Assembly: GCA_913052345.1 (NCBI GenBank)
Contig: CAJXDR010000048.1
Span: 1-15,461 of the forward strand
Source: UBA4421 sp002470275
GTDB taxonomy: Bacteria; Pseudomonadota; Gammaproteobacteria; Pseudomonadales; Azotimanducaceae
Direction: 5' to 3'
Length of the DNA: 15,461 bases
Below the pieces are notes generated by a model. That model was not told the DNA's origin and did no database searches. It saw nothing but the letters and a program-made list of their open reading frames with translations. This document shows, piece after piece, positions 7,326-15,196 of the stretch. Position numbers and translations under genes: made by a program. Numbering within the stretch: the stretch's first letter is position 1; each line of letters begins with the position of its first letter.

Positions 7326-8522
7326 GTGCTTGCTTTAGACAAAAGACTTAACCTTGACGACTTCGCCGATCTAATTTGCTCGGATCGATTTGGACCCGCC
7401 TTTGGCCGCGTCAGAAAAAAATTCGTGAAGTGCATGCTCAAAGGTATTCAGAGGAAACAGTCCGTAAACCTGACGGAAATCGCAAAGAGCCTGGATGAAG
7501 GCATAAGGCTTCACGCAACCCAAAAGAGGCTATCCAGGAACCTCCTGGATCCGTTGCTCTGCGAAAAACTTTGTGATCGCCTGCTGCGCATGGGCGCAAA
7601 GACCGTGACCGCCGATACGCGACTCATCGTTCACCTTTACACCATTGAGAAGGCAGAGCGGCGCACCTCAAAGAAAGATCAGAACGTCAACACGCGACCA
7701 GAAACTGGCTATCGCGTCTGTGAAATTATTGCCAACGACAACGGCTTGGAAACCTATACGCCACTGCTGGCGAGGGTTTGGTCCGATAATAGCCCCGGGT
7801 TCAAAAGCGACCTAGATGAAATTCGAAAGGCCATTCATCAAGTCCTTGCAGCCACGCAAAATCAGGGCATGCTGTGTTTCGACGAAATGTCTATATCGGT
7901 TGACATCATGCTTTCTCTGATGGAGGACTCCCGACTCGACTTCCTGTCGATGATCGTGAGAGGCGACCCCGAGGTTTTTTATCGCAACGAACTGTGCTCG
8001 GTGAAACAGCTGGTAAAGGATATTGAAACTCCCTACGGCCAAACCATGTTCAAGCTGGTGCCAAAAGGCATGATTAGCGACACACCAGGCGATGTAGACA
8101 TTTTCATCCACGCAGGAACATCTGCAGTACGCCTCCCCAAAAGCAATCGCCATCTGAACCTTATCGCTCTGAAATCAAAGCAGCCTTACCTTGATCAAGA
8201 GGTTGAGACGCCTGTCTTTACCTCCAGAAACAACCTGCGCTCGCGCAAGGCGCTCATGGGCATCGTGGAGTCTCTCTTATCCATACAGGATGTTATCGGC
8301 ACTCACGGCGCTCTGCGCCAGACCTTCGACCCATCAAACTTCCGCGTGTTGAGCTATGAGCGATTAAAACTATTGCTCACGCTTATGCAGGGCGTTCTGT
8401 ATTTCGAAACCACCGTCGCCAGTAGGGTGAGCGTCAAGCAGCCCAAATTTGCCGCTGAGCCCCACCCGGGCGAGCTCGAGCGCACCTACCTGCTCCCGGT
8501 TAACGGTTTGCCTGAGCCTTAA
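7326..8522 (+). CDS. IS4-type transposase-derived protein with degraded catalytic residues
   Basis: A 398-aa protein recalling IS4-family DDE transposases. The N-terminal third has the family-like stretch RKQSVNLTEIAKSLDE followed by QKRLSRNL; the middle keeps ETGYRVCEI and a PGFKS-type element; the C-terminal part keeps NFRVLSYERL. By motif alignment from memory, the first catalytic Asp (family DDSDI-K) falls in LIVHLYTIEK and is lost. The second motif (FDRGYD) reads CFDEMSIS, keeping its Asp. The third (SRWRIEE, Y-R-E signature) falls in IQDVIGTHGAL and lacks R, W and E. Transposition is therefore unlikely. The frame is nevertheless intact, starts with GTG and has an excellent ribosome binding site. 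No terminal inverted repeats or target duplications were seen. It is either a domesticated protein of unknown function or a young pseudogene without stops. It converges on the cus operon. Confidence 0.75.
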   Translation: MLALDKRLNLDDFADLICSDRFGPAFGRVRKKFVKCMLKGIQRKQSVNLTEIAKSLDEGIRLHATQKRLSRNLLDPLLCEKLCDRLLRMGAKTVTADTRLIVHLYTIEKAERRTSKKDQNVNTRPETGYRVCEIIANDNGLETYTPLLARVWSDNSPGFKSDLDEIRKAIHQVLAATQNQGMLCFDEMSISVDIMLSLMEDSRLDFLSMIVRGDPEVFYRNELCSVKQLVKDIETPYGQTMFKLVPKGMISDTPGDVDIFIHAGTSAVRLPKSNRHLNLIALKSKQPYLDQEVETPVFTSRNNLRSRKALMGIVESLLSIQDVIGTHGALRQTFDPSNFRVLSYERLKLLLTLMQGVLYFETTVASRVSVKQPKFAAEPHPGELERTYLLPVNGLPEP

Positions 8523-8526
8523 ACCT

Positions 8527-8544
8527 AGCGGCCCTACGGCCGCT
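8527..8544. terminator. Hairpin between convergent genes, possible bidirectional terminator
   Basis: AGCGGCC (8527-8533) and GGCCGCT (8538-8544) form a 7-bp GC-rich stem with a 4-base loop between the transposase-like gene and the end of the cusA-like gene, whose stop codon overlaps the loop. There is no clear T-run on either side, so intrinsic termination is uncertain. Confidence 0.35.
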
Positions 8545-11500
8545 TCCAATGGTAAAACAGGGCAGGAAGCACCAGCAGCGTTAGCACCGCGGCGCTCAAC
8601 ATGCCGCCCACCATGGGCGCGGCAATGCGGCTCATGACTTCGCCCCCGGTTCCCGTGCCAAATAGAATAGGCAATAGTCCGATAACCACGGAAGCAGAGG
8701 TCATGATCACCGGCCTCATTCTTTGACCAGCCCCGGCAAGGACAGCCTCGCGAGCCAAATCGGAAACCCCAGATGTTCCCTGATCGGACGCGCCCGATAC
8801 CCCCCGCTCGTACGCCTGGTTCAGATAAACGAGCATGATCACACCAATCTCCGCGGCCAACCCCGCCAGGGCGATAAAGCCAACACCGACGGCAACCGAA
8901 AAATTATAGCCCAGGACATAAACACACCAACTCCCGCCCGCCAGAGCCAAGGGCAGCGTAAGCGCGATCATTGCCACCTCAACCAGGCTTCGAAAATTCA
9001 GATAGAGGAGCAACAAAATCAGACCTAGCGTCAGCGGAACGACCAAGGCCAGTCGCTCTTGAACACGCAGCATGTATTCATATTGGCCCGACCACGTAAG
9101 CGAGTACCCCGGAGGCAGGACCAACTCTGCCGCCAAGACCTGCCTAGCAGCCGACACATAGCCGCCGATATCCGAGCCCTCAAGATCCACATAAGTCCAT
9201 CCATTGAGACGCGCATCCTCGCTCTTAATTACGGGCGGCCCGCTGTCAATATAGACTGTCGCTACATCGCCCAAAGCGACGTTCTGGCCGCTGCGCGTGA
9301 CGATAGGTAGGAGGGCCAACTGCTCTGGCGAGTTTCGATAACTCTGCGGATACCTGAGGTTTATGGGGTACCGCTCGACCCCCTCCACGGCCTGAGAAAC
9401 GTTCATGCCGCCCACTGCGGTAGCGACCACCTGCTGGATATCCGCCACGCTGAGTCCATAACGCGCCGCACGATCACGCCTGATGTCCACTTTGATGTAC
9501 CGGCCACTGGATACTCGCTCCGAATAGACCGAGGCGGTTCCGGGAACGCCCTCTAAAATCGCTTCAATCTCCAGACCAATTTTTGAGATGCCCGAAAGAT
9601 CAGGGCCCGCAACTTTGATGCCTACCGGTGTTTTGATGCCCGTCGCTAACATATCAATGCGGGTCTTGATGGGCATCACCCATGCATTGGTTAGGCCCGG
9701 GAAGTTAACGAGTTGATTCAGCTCACGCTTTAGCGTCTCGGTGGTCATCCCCTCTCGCCAGGCTTCGCGCGGCTTGAGCTGAATGAAGGTCTCAATCATG
9801 GTAAGCGGAGCCGGATCCGTCGCGGTCTCCGCTCTCCCCACCTTGCCAAAGACGCTTTCGACTTCGGGAACCGTCGAGATTAGCCGATCCGTCTGCTGCA
9901 AAATCTCTCTGGCTTTGCCAACAGACAACCCCGGGTATGTGGTGGGCATATACATCAGGTCTCCCTCATCTAACGGGGGGATGAATTCAGAACCCATTTT
10001 GGTCAAGGGCCACACGCCAATAACGGCTATCAATCCACCCAGCAGCACCACAGACCGCGGGTGATCCAGCACGAATTCTAGAGAAGGGAGATAAAGGCGA
10101 GAGAGCCACCGATTAACTGGATTTTCGTTCTCCCTAGGTATCCTGCCTCGGACGAAATACCCCATCAGGACCGGCACCAGCGTGATCGCCAACACCGCGC
10201 TAGCCGCCATCGCATAGGTTTTGGTAAAGGCCAATGGAGTAAACAATCGCCCCTCCTGGGCCTCCAGCGCAAATACTGGAATAAAGCTAACCGTTATAAT
10301 CAGTAGACTTATAAATAAGGAAGGGCCTACCTCCGTCGCTGAAGCTGCAACAACGGACCATCGATCCATTTTCTCAGCGCCCGCTCGCTCTAGGTGCTTG
10401 TGCATGTTTTCTGTCATCACGATGGCACCATCGATCATGGCGCCGATAGCAATAGCAATACCGCCCAAGGACATGATGTTTGCATTCAGCCCCTGCCAGT
10501 GCATCACTCCAAAGGCAGCTAAGATGCCCAACGGCAGGCTGATGATGGCGACCAAGCTGGACCGGACATGAAACAGAAAGACCATACAAACGAGCGCCAC
10601 CAGCGCTAGCTCTTGGATGAGTTTGACCCAGAGATTGTCAACAGCCCGCTGTATGAGGCCAGAGCGATCATAGACGGTGACGACCTCGACCCCTGGCGGC
10701 AAACTCGCGCTTAGCTCGTCCAGCTTGGTGCGAACGCCTCGAATGGTTTCTTGAGCGTTCTCACCAAAGCGCATCACCACAATACCGCCAACAGATTCGC
10801 CCTGGCCATTAAGGTCTGCAATGCCGCGACGCATTTGTGGCCCCAGCTCGATATCCGCTACGTCCTTTAGCAGCAGGGGCGTCCCATTTAGGTTTTGGCC
10901 CAGGGGGATGTTGGCCAGATCCTGACGGCTTTGTATATAGCCGCTGGTTCGCACAATGTACTCGGCCTCAGCCATCTCGATGACGGAAGCCCCAACCTCC
11001 CCGTTACCACGCCTGATGGCCTCTTGGATATGGGCAAGCGGTACGTTAAGAGCACGCAACTTTTCTGGTTGAACGCGCACCTGATACTGCTTCACCATGC
11101 CGCCCACCGTAGCGACCTCGGCGACGCCGGGCACCGTTTGCAGCTCGTAGCGCAAGAACCAATCTTGAATACTCCTCAGCTGACTGATATCCGACTGCCC
11201 GGTTCTATCCACCAACGCATAAAGGTAGACCCAGCCAACGCCGGTTGCATCTGGACCAAGCTGGGGCATCGCACTGGTTGGTAGTGTCGGCGTCACCTGA
11301 GCGAGGTATTCCAAAACACGAGAACGCGCCCAGTAGAGGTCCGTATCATCCTCAAAGATGACATAGACGTAGGAATCACCAAAAAAAGAATAGCCTCTCA
11401 CGGTAGATGCCCCGGGTACCGCGAGCATGGCCGTGGTCAGCGGGTAAGTGACCTGATCCTCAACCACCTGCGGTGCTTGACCCGGGTAGGAGGTCTTGAT

Positions 11501-11644
11501 GATCACCTGAACGTCCGACAAATCCGGAATGGCGTCAACGGGCGTATTTCTTAACGACCACCCCCCCACGAACATCAGCCCGAGGGCCGCGAACAGCACG
11601 ACAAATCGGTTCTGGATAGACCAGCGTATGATGCCTTCGATCAT
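8534..11644 (-). CDS. cusA: CusA-like heavy-metal RND efflux pump
   Basis: Inner-membrane proton-driven pump of the HME-RND group, 1036 aa, usual length. It should pass Cu(I)/Ag(I) to CusB and CusC. The three methionines that bind metal in E. coli CusA (573, 623, 672) match Met566 (LMYMPTT), Met616 (LTMIET) and Met665 (RIDMLATG), with the same spacing of 50 and 49. This argues for copper/silver rather than CzcA-type Co/Zn/Cd. Of the proposed proton-relay residues, Asp405 (GAMIDGAIVM) and Glu932 (AAEIGV) are present, but the lysine equivalent to Lys984 is Val979 (RPVIMT). The ATG at 11644 overlaps the cusB-like stop by 4 nt (ATGA), with a G-rich stretch just upstream. It is the last gene of the operon. 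Confidence 0.95.
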   Translation of the reverse strand: MIEGIIRWSIQNRFVVLFAALGLMFVGGWSLRNTPVDAIPDLSDVQVIIKTSYPGQAPQVVEDQVTYPLTTAMLAVPGASTVRGYSFFGDSYVYVIFEDDTDLYWARSRVLEYLAQVTPTLPTSAMPQLGPDATGVGWVYLYALVDRTGQSDISQLRSIQDWFLRYELQTVPGVAEVATVGGMVKQYQVRVQPEKLRALNVPLAHIQEAIRRGNGEVGASVIEMAEAEYIVRTSGYIQSRQDLANIPLGQNLNGTPLLLKDVADIELGPQMRRGIADLNGQGESVGGIVVMRFGENAQETIRGVRTKLDELSASLPPGVEVVTVYDRSGLIQRAVDNLWVKLIQELALVALVCMVFLFHVRSSLVAIISLPLGILAAFGVMHWQGLNANIMSLGGIAIAIGAMIDGAIVMTENMHKHLERAGAEKMDRWSVVAASATEVGPSLFISLLIITVSFIPVFALEAQEGRLFTPLAFTKTYAMAASAVLAITLVPVLMGYFVRGRIPRENENPVNRWLSRLYLPSLEFVLDHPRSVVLLGGLIAVIGVWPLTKMGSEFIPPLDEGDLMYMPTTYPGLSVGKAREILQQTDRLISTVPEVESVFGKVGRAETATDPAPLTMIETFIQLKPREAWREGMTTETLKRELNQLVNFPGLTNAWVMPIKTRIDMLATGIKTPVGIKVAGPDLSGISKIGLEIEAILEGVPGTASVYSERVSSGRYIKVDIRRDRAARYGLSVADIQQVVATAVGGMNVSQAVEGVERYPINLRYPQSYRNSPEQLALLPIVTRSGQNVALGDVATVYIDSGPPVIKSEDARLNGWTYVDLEGSDIGGYVSAARQVLAAELVLPPGYSLTWSGQYEYMLRVQERLALVVPLTLGLILLLLYLNFRSLVEVAMIALTLPLALAGGSWCVYVLGYNFSVAVGVGFIALAGLAAEIGVIMLVYLNQAYERGVSGASDQGTSGVSDLAREAVLAGAGQRMRPVIMTSASVVIGLLPILFGTGTGGEVMSRIAAPMVGGMLSAAVLTLLVLPALFYHWKRP

Positions 11645-13089
11645 TGCCCACCCCCATCGTGATGCTGATGCATGTCATGACTGTCCGGCGACTCATGATG
11701 CATTGTCCGGTGATGGGCATCGTGAGACGGCGCCTCCTTCTCCGGGTCAGCTTCAGGCGTCGACATAGGTTCCCCGTGGTCTGAATTCGGATGCTGATGC
11801 TCACTCATGCTTTTTACCGTTAGGGCCGCTGCATGAGAACCTTCATGCTCCTCCTGCGCGGGACCCGGTTCGCGGCTCATACGCGCAAAGGCCGCCGATT
11901 TATTTGATTCGGAATCAATCAAAAAGTGTGCGGATGTCACGATCCGATCTCCCTCTTGAAGCCCATGCATAATTTCCGCGTGCTGATCATCAAAACCAGA
12001 CACATGAACTGGAACAGACTTAAAGCGGCCATCAGTCAAAGCGAGGACGACCCGGGGTCGGTCTGCCGTCCTAATCAGAGCATCCTTGGCAACAAGCAAC
12101 CCAGGCTTTCCGGGCGTCATCGCAATCGCAATTTGGGCAAACATGCCCGGCCGAAGCAGACGGTCCGAATTATCCACATAGATCCGCACCCGCGCGGTCC
12201 GAGAGTCTTTATCCAGGGATGGATAAATGTAGTCCACGGACCCTGTCCACTCCCTATCCGGCAGATAATCCAAGCGCATGCGAACGGAATCGCCCGGGCG
12301 CACGCTGGCCGCCTGACGCTCAAAGACGTCGCCAATGACCCAGATGTGCTCGACCTGCCCGATGGACATCACCTCCATTCCAGGTTCTACAAACATTCCC
12401 TCTCGAATATTGAGGTGATCCAGCACACCGGACTTGGGCGCCTTGATAATGATGGTTTGTTTTAGCTCACGAGTGCGTTTCACTTCTGCCACATCAGGCG
12501 GAGGAACCTGCAGTGCCAGCAGACGTTGCTCTGCAGCGTCGACGAGCGCAGTATTTCCTCGTCTCAGCGCCAATAGAAATTCCTCCTGGGCATTGACCAG
12601 CGTCGGTGAATAAATGGCGTAAAGCGGTTCTCCCTCCCGGACCGGGTCTCCCTCCGCTTTCACATAAAGCTGCTCAATCCAACCCTCCACCCTAGGGTGG
12701 ATGTGAATAATTTGATTCTCGTCAAACTGCACATATCCAACCGTCTCCACGGTGGGCGATAACCGTCCACGGACCACGCGTTCTGTTCGCACCCCTAGGT
12801 TATTGATAACCGCTGGAGAAATTGTCACGACACCGTCTTGATCCTCGTTGGCACTATCGTAAATCGGCACCAGGTCCATCCCCATGGGCGACCTTCCGGG
12901 CTGATCTCGACGGTAGTTGGGATCCATGGGCGCCACCCAGTAAAGTGGCTCCTCAGCGTCTTCAATGCCCCGAGGCTCGTCTTGGCGGACCAGCGCCCCG
13001 ACGTCGGCAAGCAGCCACAGGAGGCTAGCGCCCGCAACGGTGCCCAGAGCGAACCCAAGGAAAGGGATCAGAATTTTTTTGGCTTTCAC
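11641..13089 (-). CDS. cusB: CusB-like periplasmic adaptor with His/Met-rich tail
   Basis: Membrane-fusion protein linking the RND pump to the outer-membrane channel, 482 aa. An N-terminal hydrophobic anchor or signal lies at residues 5-28. It is followed by a CusB-type metal-binding segment at 50-77 (WVAPMDPN and SPMGMDLVP) with Met55, Met69 and Met71 resembling the N-terminal metal-site methionines of E. coli CusB. The barrel-sandwich, hairpin and beta-barrel region follows (VEGWIEQL, IIIKAPKSGV, WVIGDVFE). The last 56 residues (427-482) are a low-complexity tail with about 12 His and 4 Met, beyond the normal adaptor end. The start is GTG at 13089, overlapping the cusC-like stop as GTGA; AGGAG lies ten bases upstream, a rather long spacing, so coupling probably matters. 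Confidence 0.93.
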   Translation of the reverse strand: MKAKKILIPFLGFALGTVAGASLLWLLADVGALVRQDEPRGIEDAEEPLYWVAPMDPNYRRDQPGRSPMGMDLVPIYDSANEDQDGVVTISPAVINNLGVRTERVVRGRLSPTVETVGYVQFDENQIIHIHPRVEGWIEQLYVKAEGDPVREGEPLYAIYSPTLVNAQEEFLLALRRGNTALVDAAEQRLLALQVPPPDVAEVKRTRELKQTIIIKAPKSGVLDHLNIREGMFVEPGMEVMSIGQVEHIWVIGDVFERQAASVRPGDSVRMRLDYLPDREWTGSVDYIYPSLDKDSRTARVRIYVDNSDRLLRPGMFAQIAIAMTPGKPGLLVAKDALIRTADRPRVVLALTDGRFKSVPVHVSGFDDQHAEIMHGLQEGDRIVTSAHFLIDSESNKSAAFARMSREPGPAQEEHEGSHAAALTVKSMSEHQHPNSDHGEPMSTPEADPEKEAPSHDAHHRTMHHESPDSHDMHQHHDGGGQ

Positions 13090-14459
13090 TGTACTGAATC
13101 TCCTGCTTGTTGAGAGAGCGCATCCACAGATGTGTGGGTTTCACCCCCCATGAGATAGGTTAGGGTCGCGACAATCTGCCGCCGCCGTACTTCAATGTTG
13201 AGCGCGTCGATTTTGGCGTTGAGTTGCGCGATGCGGGCTCGAACTGCCTCCGCGAAATCACCCTCATCATTGTTGTAGGCCACCAGAGCCGCCTTGGCTT
13301 GATCCGCCATCTGAGGCAACAGCTCCTGTCGATATCGCAGCAGACGCACATCCAGGTGCGCCAAGGCAGCCACGGCCGCCTCCGATTGCGCCATCAGCTC
13401 ACGAACAAGCAGCAGCTTCTCGGTTTTCAGAGCCTCAACCCGTGACGCCGCAGCATGAACATCCTGATCCTGACGCTTCCTGTGCCGCACCGGCAAATCC
13501 AGCGTTAGGCCAATGGAAAACAAATCCGATCGCTGACGACCCATGGGATCGTCGCCTCTATGTCCATACCTTGCACTGAGGCCCCATTCCGGCTTGTATT
13601 TCTCCCGGGCGAGATCAACCTCGAGCTTCTTGGCCTTGATGCGCTGATCCAGGGCAAGGACAGATGGATGCCGACCGGCCCGAGCATAAGACGCCATTGG
13701 CAAAGCCACCGGCGAGGGTGAACCGCGTCGCTGAAACCCTGATAGCGGCCTTTGAGCCTGTTCACCAACCCACTCGGAGAGGTTGGCCTTTGTAGAGGCT
13801 AGGGCCTCTTTTAAGGTGTCTAGACGATCATCCAACCTAACGAGTTCAACCTGGGCTCGAATCACCTCTTGCTGCCGTGAGCGTTTGACCGCAGTTGAAT
13901 AGCTCGCACGCGTGGCGTCTGCCAGATTTTCGAAAAGCGCTCGGTCCTCTTGAATCAAACGAATGCTTTCTTGGGCCACAAAGGCCTCTAACCATAGCTG
14001 GGTGACCCTATCCGTGACCCTGGCCTGTCGATCCTGTCGCAGGAAGGGCTCTTCACCTGCCTGCGCCCGCTTCCTGTCTGCCGCAAGCTGCAGACTATTC
14101 CCTCTTGGCAGGCGTTGCCCGACGCTGACAGACACCTGCGTCATCGGCTCTTGGCCGAAGTCAAAGTTATCTGTTGGGAAATTTGCGGCCTGCAGACTGA
14201 TGCTCGGATCAGGCAAACTTCGTGCAGAGATCGCCTCGCTCCTCAGAGCCCTTTCCCGGTAATCGCTACCCACTAGCCAGGGATCATCCGTTATCGCTAA
14301 CCTTATTGCTTCTCTGAGATTTAATTCGGATGACCGAGCGCTCGTAGCAATCGTTGAGGACCAAAGCATGAAAAGGAGGGCTAACCAAAGCCCGAGACAT
14401 TTTGAATTCGTTGGCTTTATGCCAGAACCTTTGTCCATAAAGGCAGAATCGACGTTCAT
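13086..14459 (-). CDS. cusC: CusC/TolC-like outer-membrane efflux channel
   Basis: Outer-membrane factor of the TolC family, 457 aa from the chosen start. It forms the exit duct of the Cus pump. A long N-terminal signal region has a hydrophobic core (LGLWLALLFMLW) and a likely cleavage after the ATSARS area. There is no lipobox cysteine, unlike E. coli CusC, so it is probably not a lipoprotein. The body shows the paired OEP pattern: an LNLREAIRLA start, then long helical stretches rich in Ala, Gln, Arg and Glu. A TTG seven codons upstream (14480) keeps the frame, but the ATG at 14459 has GGGAG six bases before it and is preferred. It is followed by the cusB-like gene with a 4-nt overlap. The exact substrate is set by its partners. 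Confidence 0.9.
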   Translation of the reverse strand: MNVDSAFMDKGSGIKPTNSKCLGLWLALLFMLWSSTIATSARSSELNLREAIRLAITDDPWLVGSDYRERALRSEAISARSLPDPSISLQAANFPTDNFDFGQEPMTQVSVSVGQRLPRGNSLQLAADRKRAQAGEEPFLRQDRQARVTDRVTQLWLEAFVAQESIRLIQEDRALFENLADATRASYSTAVKRSRQQEVIRAQVELVRLDDRLDTLKEALASTKANLSEWVGEQAQRPLSGFQRRGSPSPVALPMASYARAGRHPSVLALDQRIKAKKLEVDLAREKYKPEWGLSARYGHRGDDPMGRQRSDLFSIGLTLDLPVRHRKRQDQDVHAAASRVEALKTEKLLLVRELMAQSEAAVAALAHLDVRLLRYRQELLPQMADQAKAALVAYNNDEGDFAEAVRARIAQLNAKIDALNIEVRRRQIVATLTYLMGGETHTSVDALSQQAGDSVQ

Positions 14460-14465
14460 TTTTTT

Positions 14466-14470
14466 CTCCC
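14466..14470 (-). promoter_or_regulatory. Ribosome binding site of the cusC-like gene
   Basis: GGGAG on the minus strand lies six bases before the ATG at 14459. It decides this start over the TTG at 14480. Confidence 0.6.
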
Positions 14471-14504
14471 AAGAACACAATTAACTTAGGCCAAGGAAGA
14501 GGCT

Positions 14505-14569
14505 TATCGCTCACCCTAGGCCCAGGAAAGGGCCAAATTTCAGGCACACTGGCCCTAGGTCAAGCGATA
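14505..14569. promoter_or_regulatory. Long interrupted palindrome between copL-like and cusC-like genes
   Basis: A symmetric repeat centred at 14537. TATCGCT (14505-14511) pairs with AGCGATA (14563-14569), CCTAGG (14515-14520) with CCTAGG (14554-14559), and CCAG (14522-14525) with CTGG (14549-14552): 17 paired bases per arm. It covers the copL-like stop codon (14560-14562). In RNA it would be a large hairpin some 35 nt before the cusC ribosome binding site. It has no T-run, so a regulator site, stability element or attenuator is more likely than a simple terminator. Confidence 0.5.
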
Positions 14570-15018
14570 ACGGGGGGACGGAACGGCGTCGGGAGTTCGT
14601 TATTTCGATAGAGGGAGGTGTAGGTGCGCTCAGGAATCCAAGTCTTTGCGGCAGTAACCCAAACCACAAGACCATCCACCAGGCCCGTAGCAGAGCCGCA
14701 TGACCCCTGAACGCAATGCAAATCACCGCAGCAGTCCTCAAACACCTGAGAAGAGTGGGTTAGCTGTTCACCGGTCATGCCTGTGTCCACGGTGTGTTGC
14801 ATCGCGGTCCGGTCCGCAGAAACGTGATGCTGATGCACGCTGACATGATCCGCCATCACGGGGTTTTCCACCTGCGGGCTGGCCTCAGCACAGTTTGCTG
14901 CGGATACGCCCAAGGGTTGCCAGACGAGAACGAAAGACAAGAACAAGAAGGCGGCTTTGTGGCGGCTAGGGTTGTTCAAAACAACTCCACTGACGGACTG
15001 ACGAAAACAATACTCCAT
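14560..15018 (-). CDS. CopL-like secreted His/Met/Cys-rich copper-associated protein
   Basis: A small protein, 152 aa from the ATG at 15018. A hydrophobic signal segment (FLFLSFVLVWQPLGVSA) is followed by a His/Met-rich stretch (VHQHHVSADRTAMQH), a Cys cluster (DCCGDLHCVQGSC), a second hydrophobic segment (GLVDGLVVWVTA) and the ending PTPFRPPVIA. This layout and the RPP ending resemble the CopL-type metal-binding proteins encoded before copper-resistance genes, recalled from family knowledge. It probably acts in the periplasm and may bind or sense copper. The start is uncertain: the ATG lacks a Shine-Dalgarno sequence, while a TTG at 14979 has GGAG five bases before it and would give a shorter, more typical signal peptide. 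It precedes cusC by about 100 nt and is probably the first gene of the operon. Confidence 0.65.
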   Translation of the reverse strand: MEYCFRQSVSGVVLNNPSRHKAAFLFLSFVLVWQPLGVSAANCAEASPQVENPVMADHVSVHQHHVSADRTAMQHTVDTGMTGEQLTHSSQVFEDCCGDLHCVQGSCGSATGLVDGLVVWVTAAKTWIPERTYTSLYRNNELPTPFRPPVIA

Positions 15019-15086
15019 TTGTGGGTATTTTCAACGGCTGTCTATTTTGATAAGGCAGATGTTTGAGGGGTAGGTATTGGGAATAT

Positions 15087-15169
15087 GACTTCAGAGGACA
15101 AGCCGCCAAATGCGGATTGGAGAGAACCTGGAGAGGACAGAAGCACATGGCGAACTTGTCTCTGAAATC
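15087..15169. repeat. Inverted and direct repeat cluster in the copper-operon leader
   Basis: GACTTCAGAGGACAAG (15087-15102) is matched by the reverse complement of 15155-15169 with one substitution and one single-base gap. AGAGGACA occurs again in direct orientation at 15132-15139. Three related half-sites thus lie about 30-40 bases apart upstream of the copL-like gene, a layout that suits a regulator binding region or a leader RNA fold. Confidence 0.4.
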
Positions 15170-15180
15170 CTCTTTCTGAA

Positions 15181-15196
15181 TGCTAAAAGCGTGCCA
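15181..15196 (-). promoter_or_regulatory. Sigma-54-like (-24/-12) promoter candidate
   Basis: The minus strand reads TGGCACGCTTTTAGCA, matching the sigma-54 consensus TGGCACG-N4-TTGCA at all specified positions but one, with the GG and GC dinucleotides correctly spaced by ten bases. It points toward the copL-like/cus operon, starting about 160 nt before the ATG at 15018. A single near match in one window can arise by chance. Confidence 0.35.

Noticed and set aside
7812..8153. 113-codon frame antisense to the transposase-like gene
   Set aside because: No recognisable domain or ribosome binding site; it lies fully inside a better-supported gene.
7198..8544. A complete insertion sequence around the transposase-like gene
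   Set aside because: The 11-bp inverted repeat at 7198-7258 has no partner beyond 8522 and no target-site duplication was seen, so no element boundary can be drawn.
14794..15066. 90-codon + strand frame over the copL-like gene
   Set aside because: No signal peptide, motif or ribosome binding site, while the minus-strand frame has a coherent signal peptide and metal-binding pattern.
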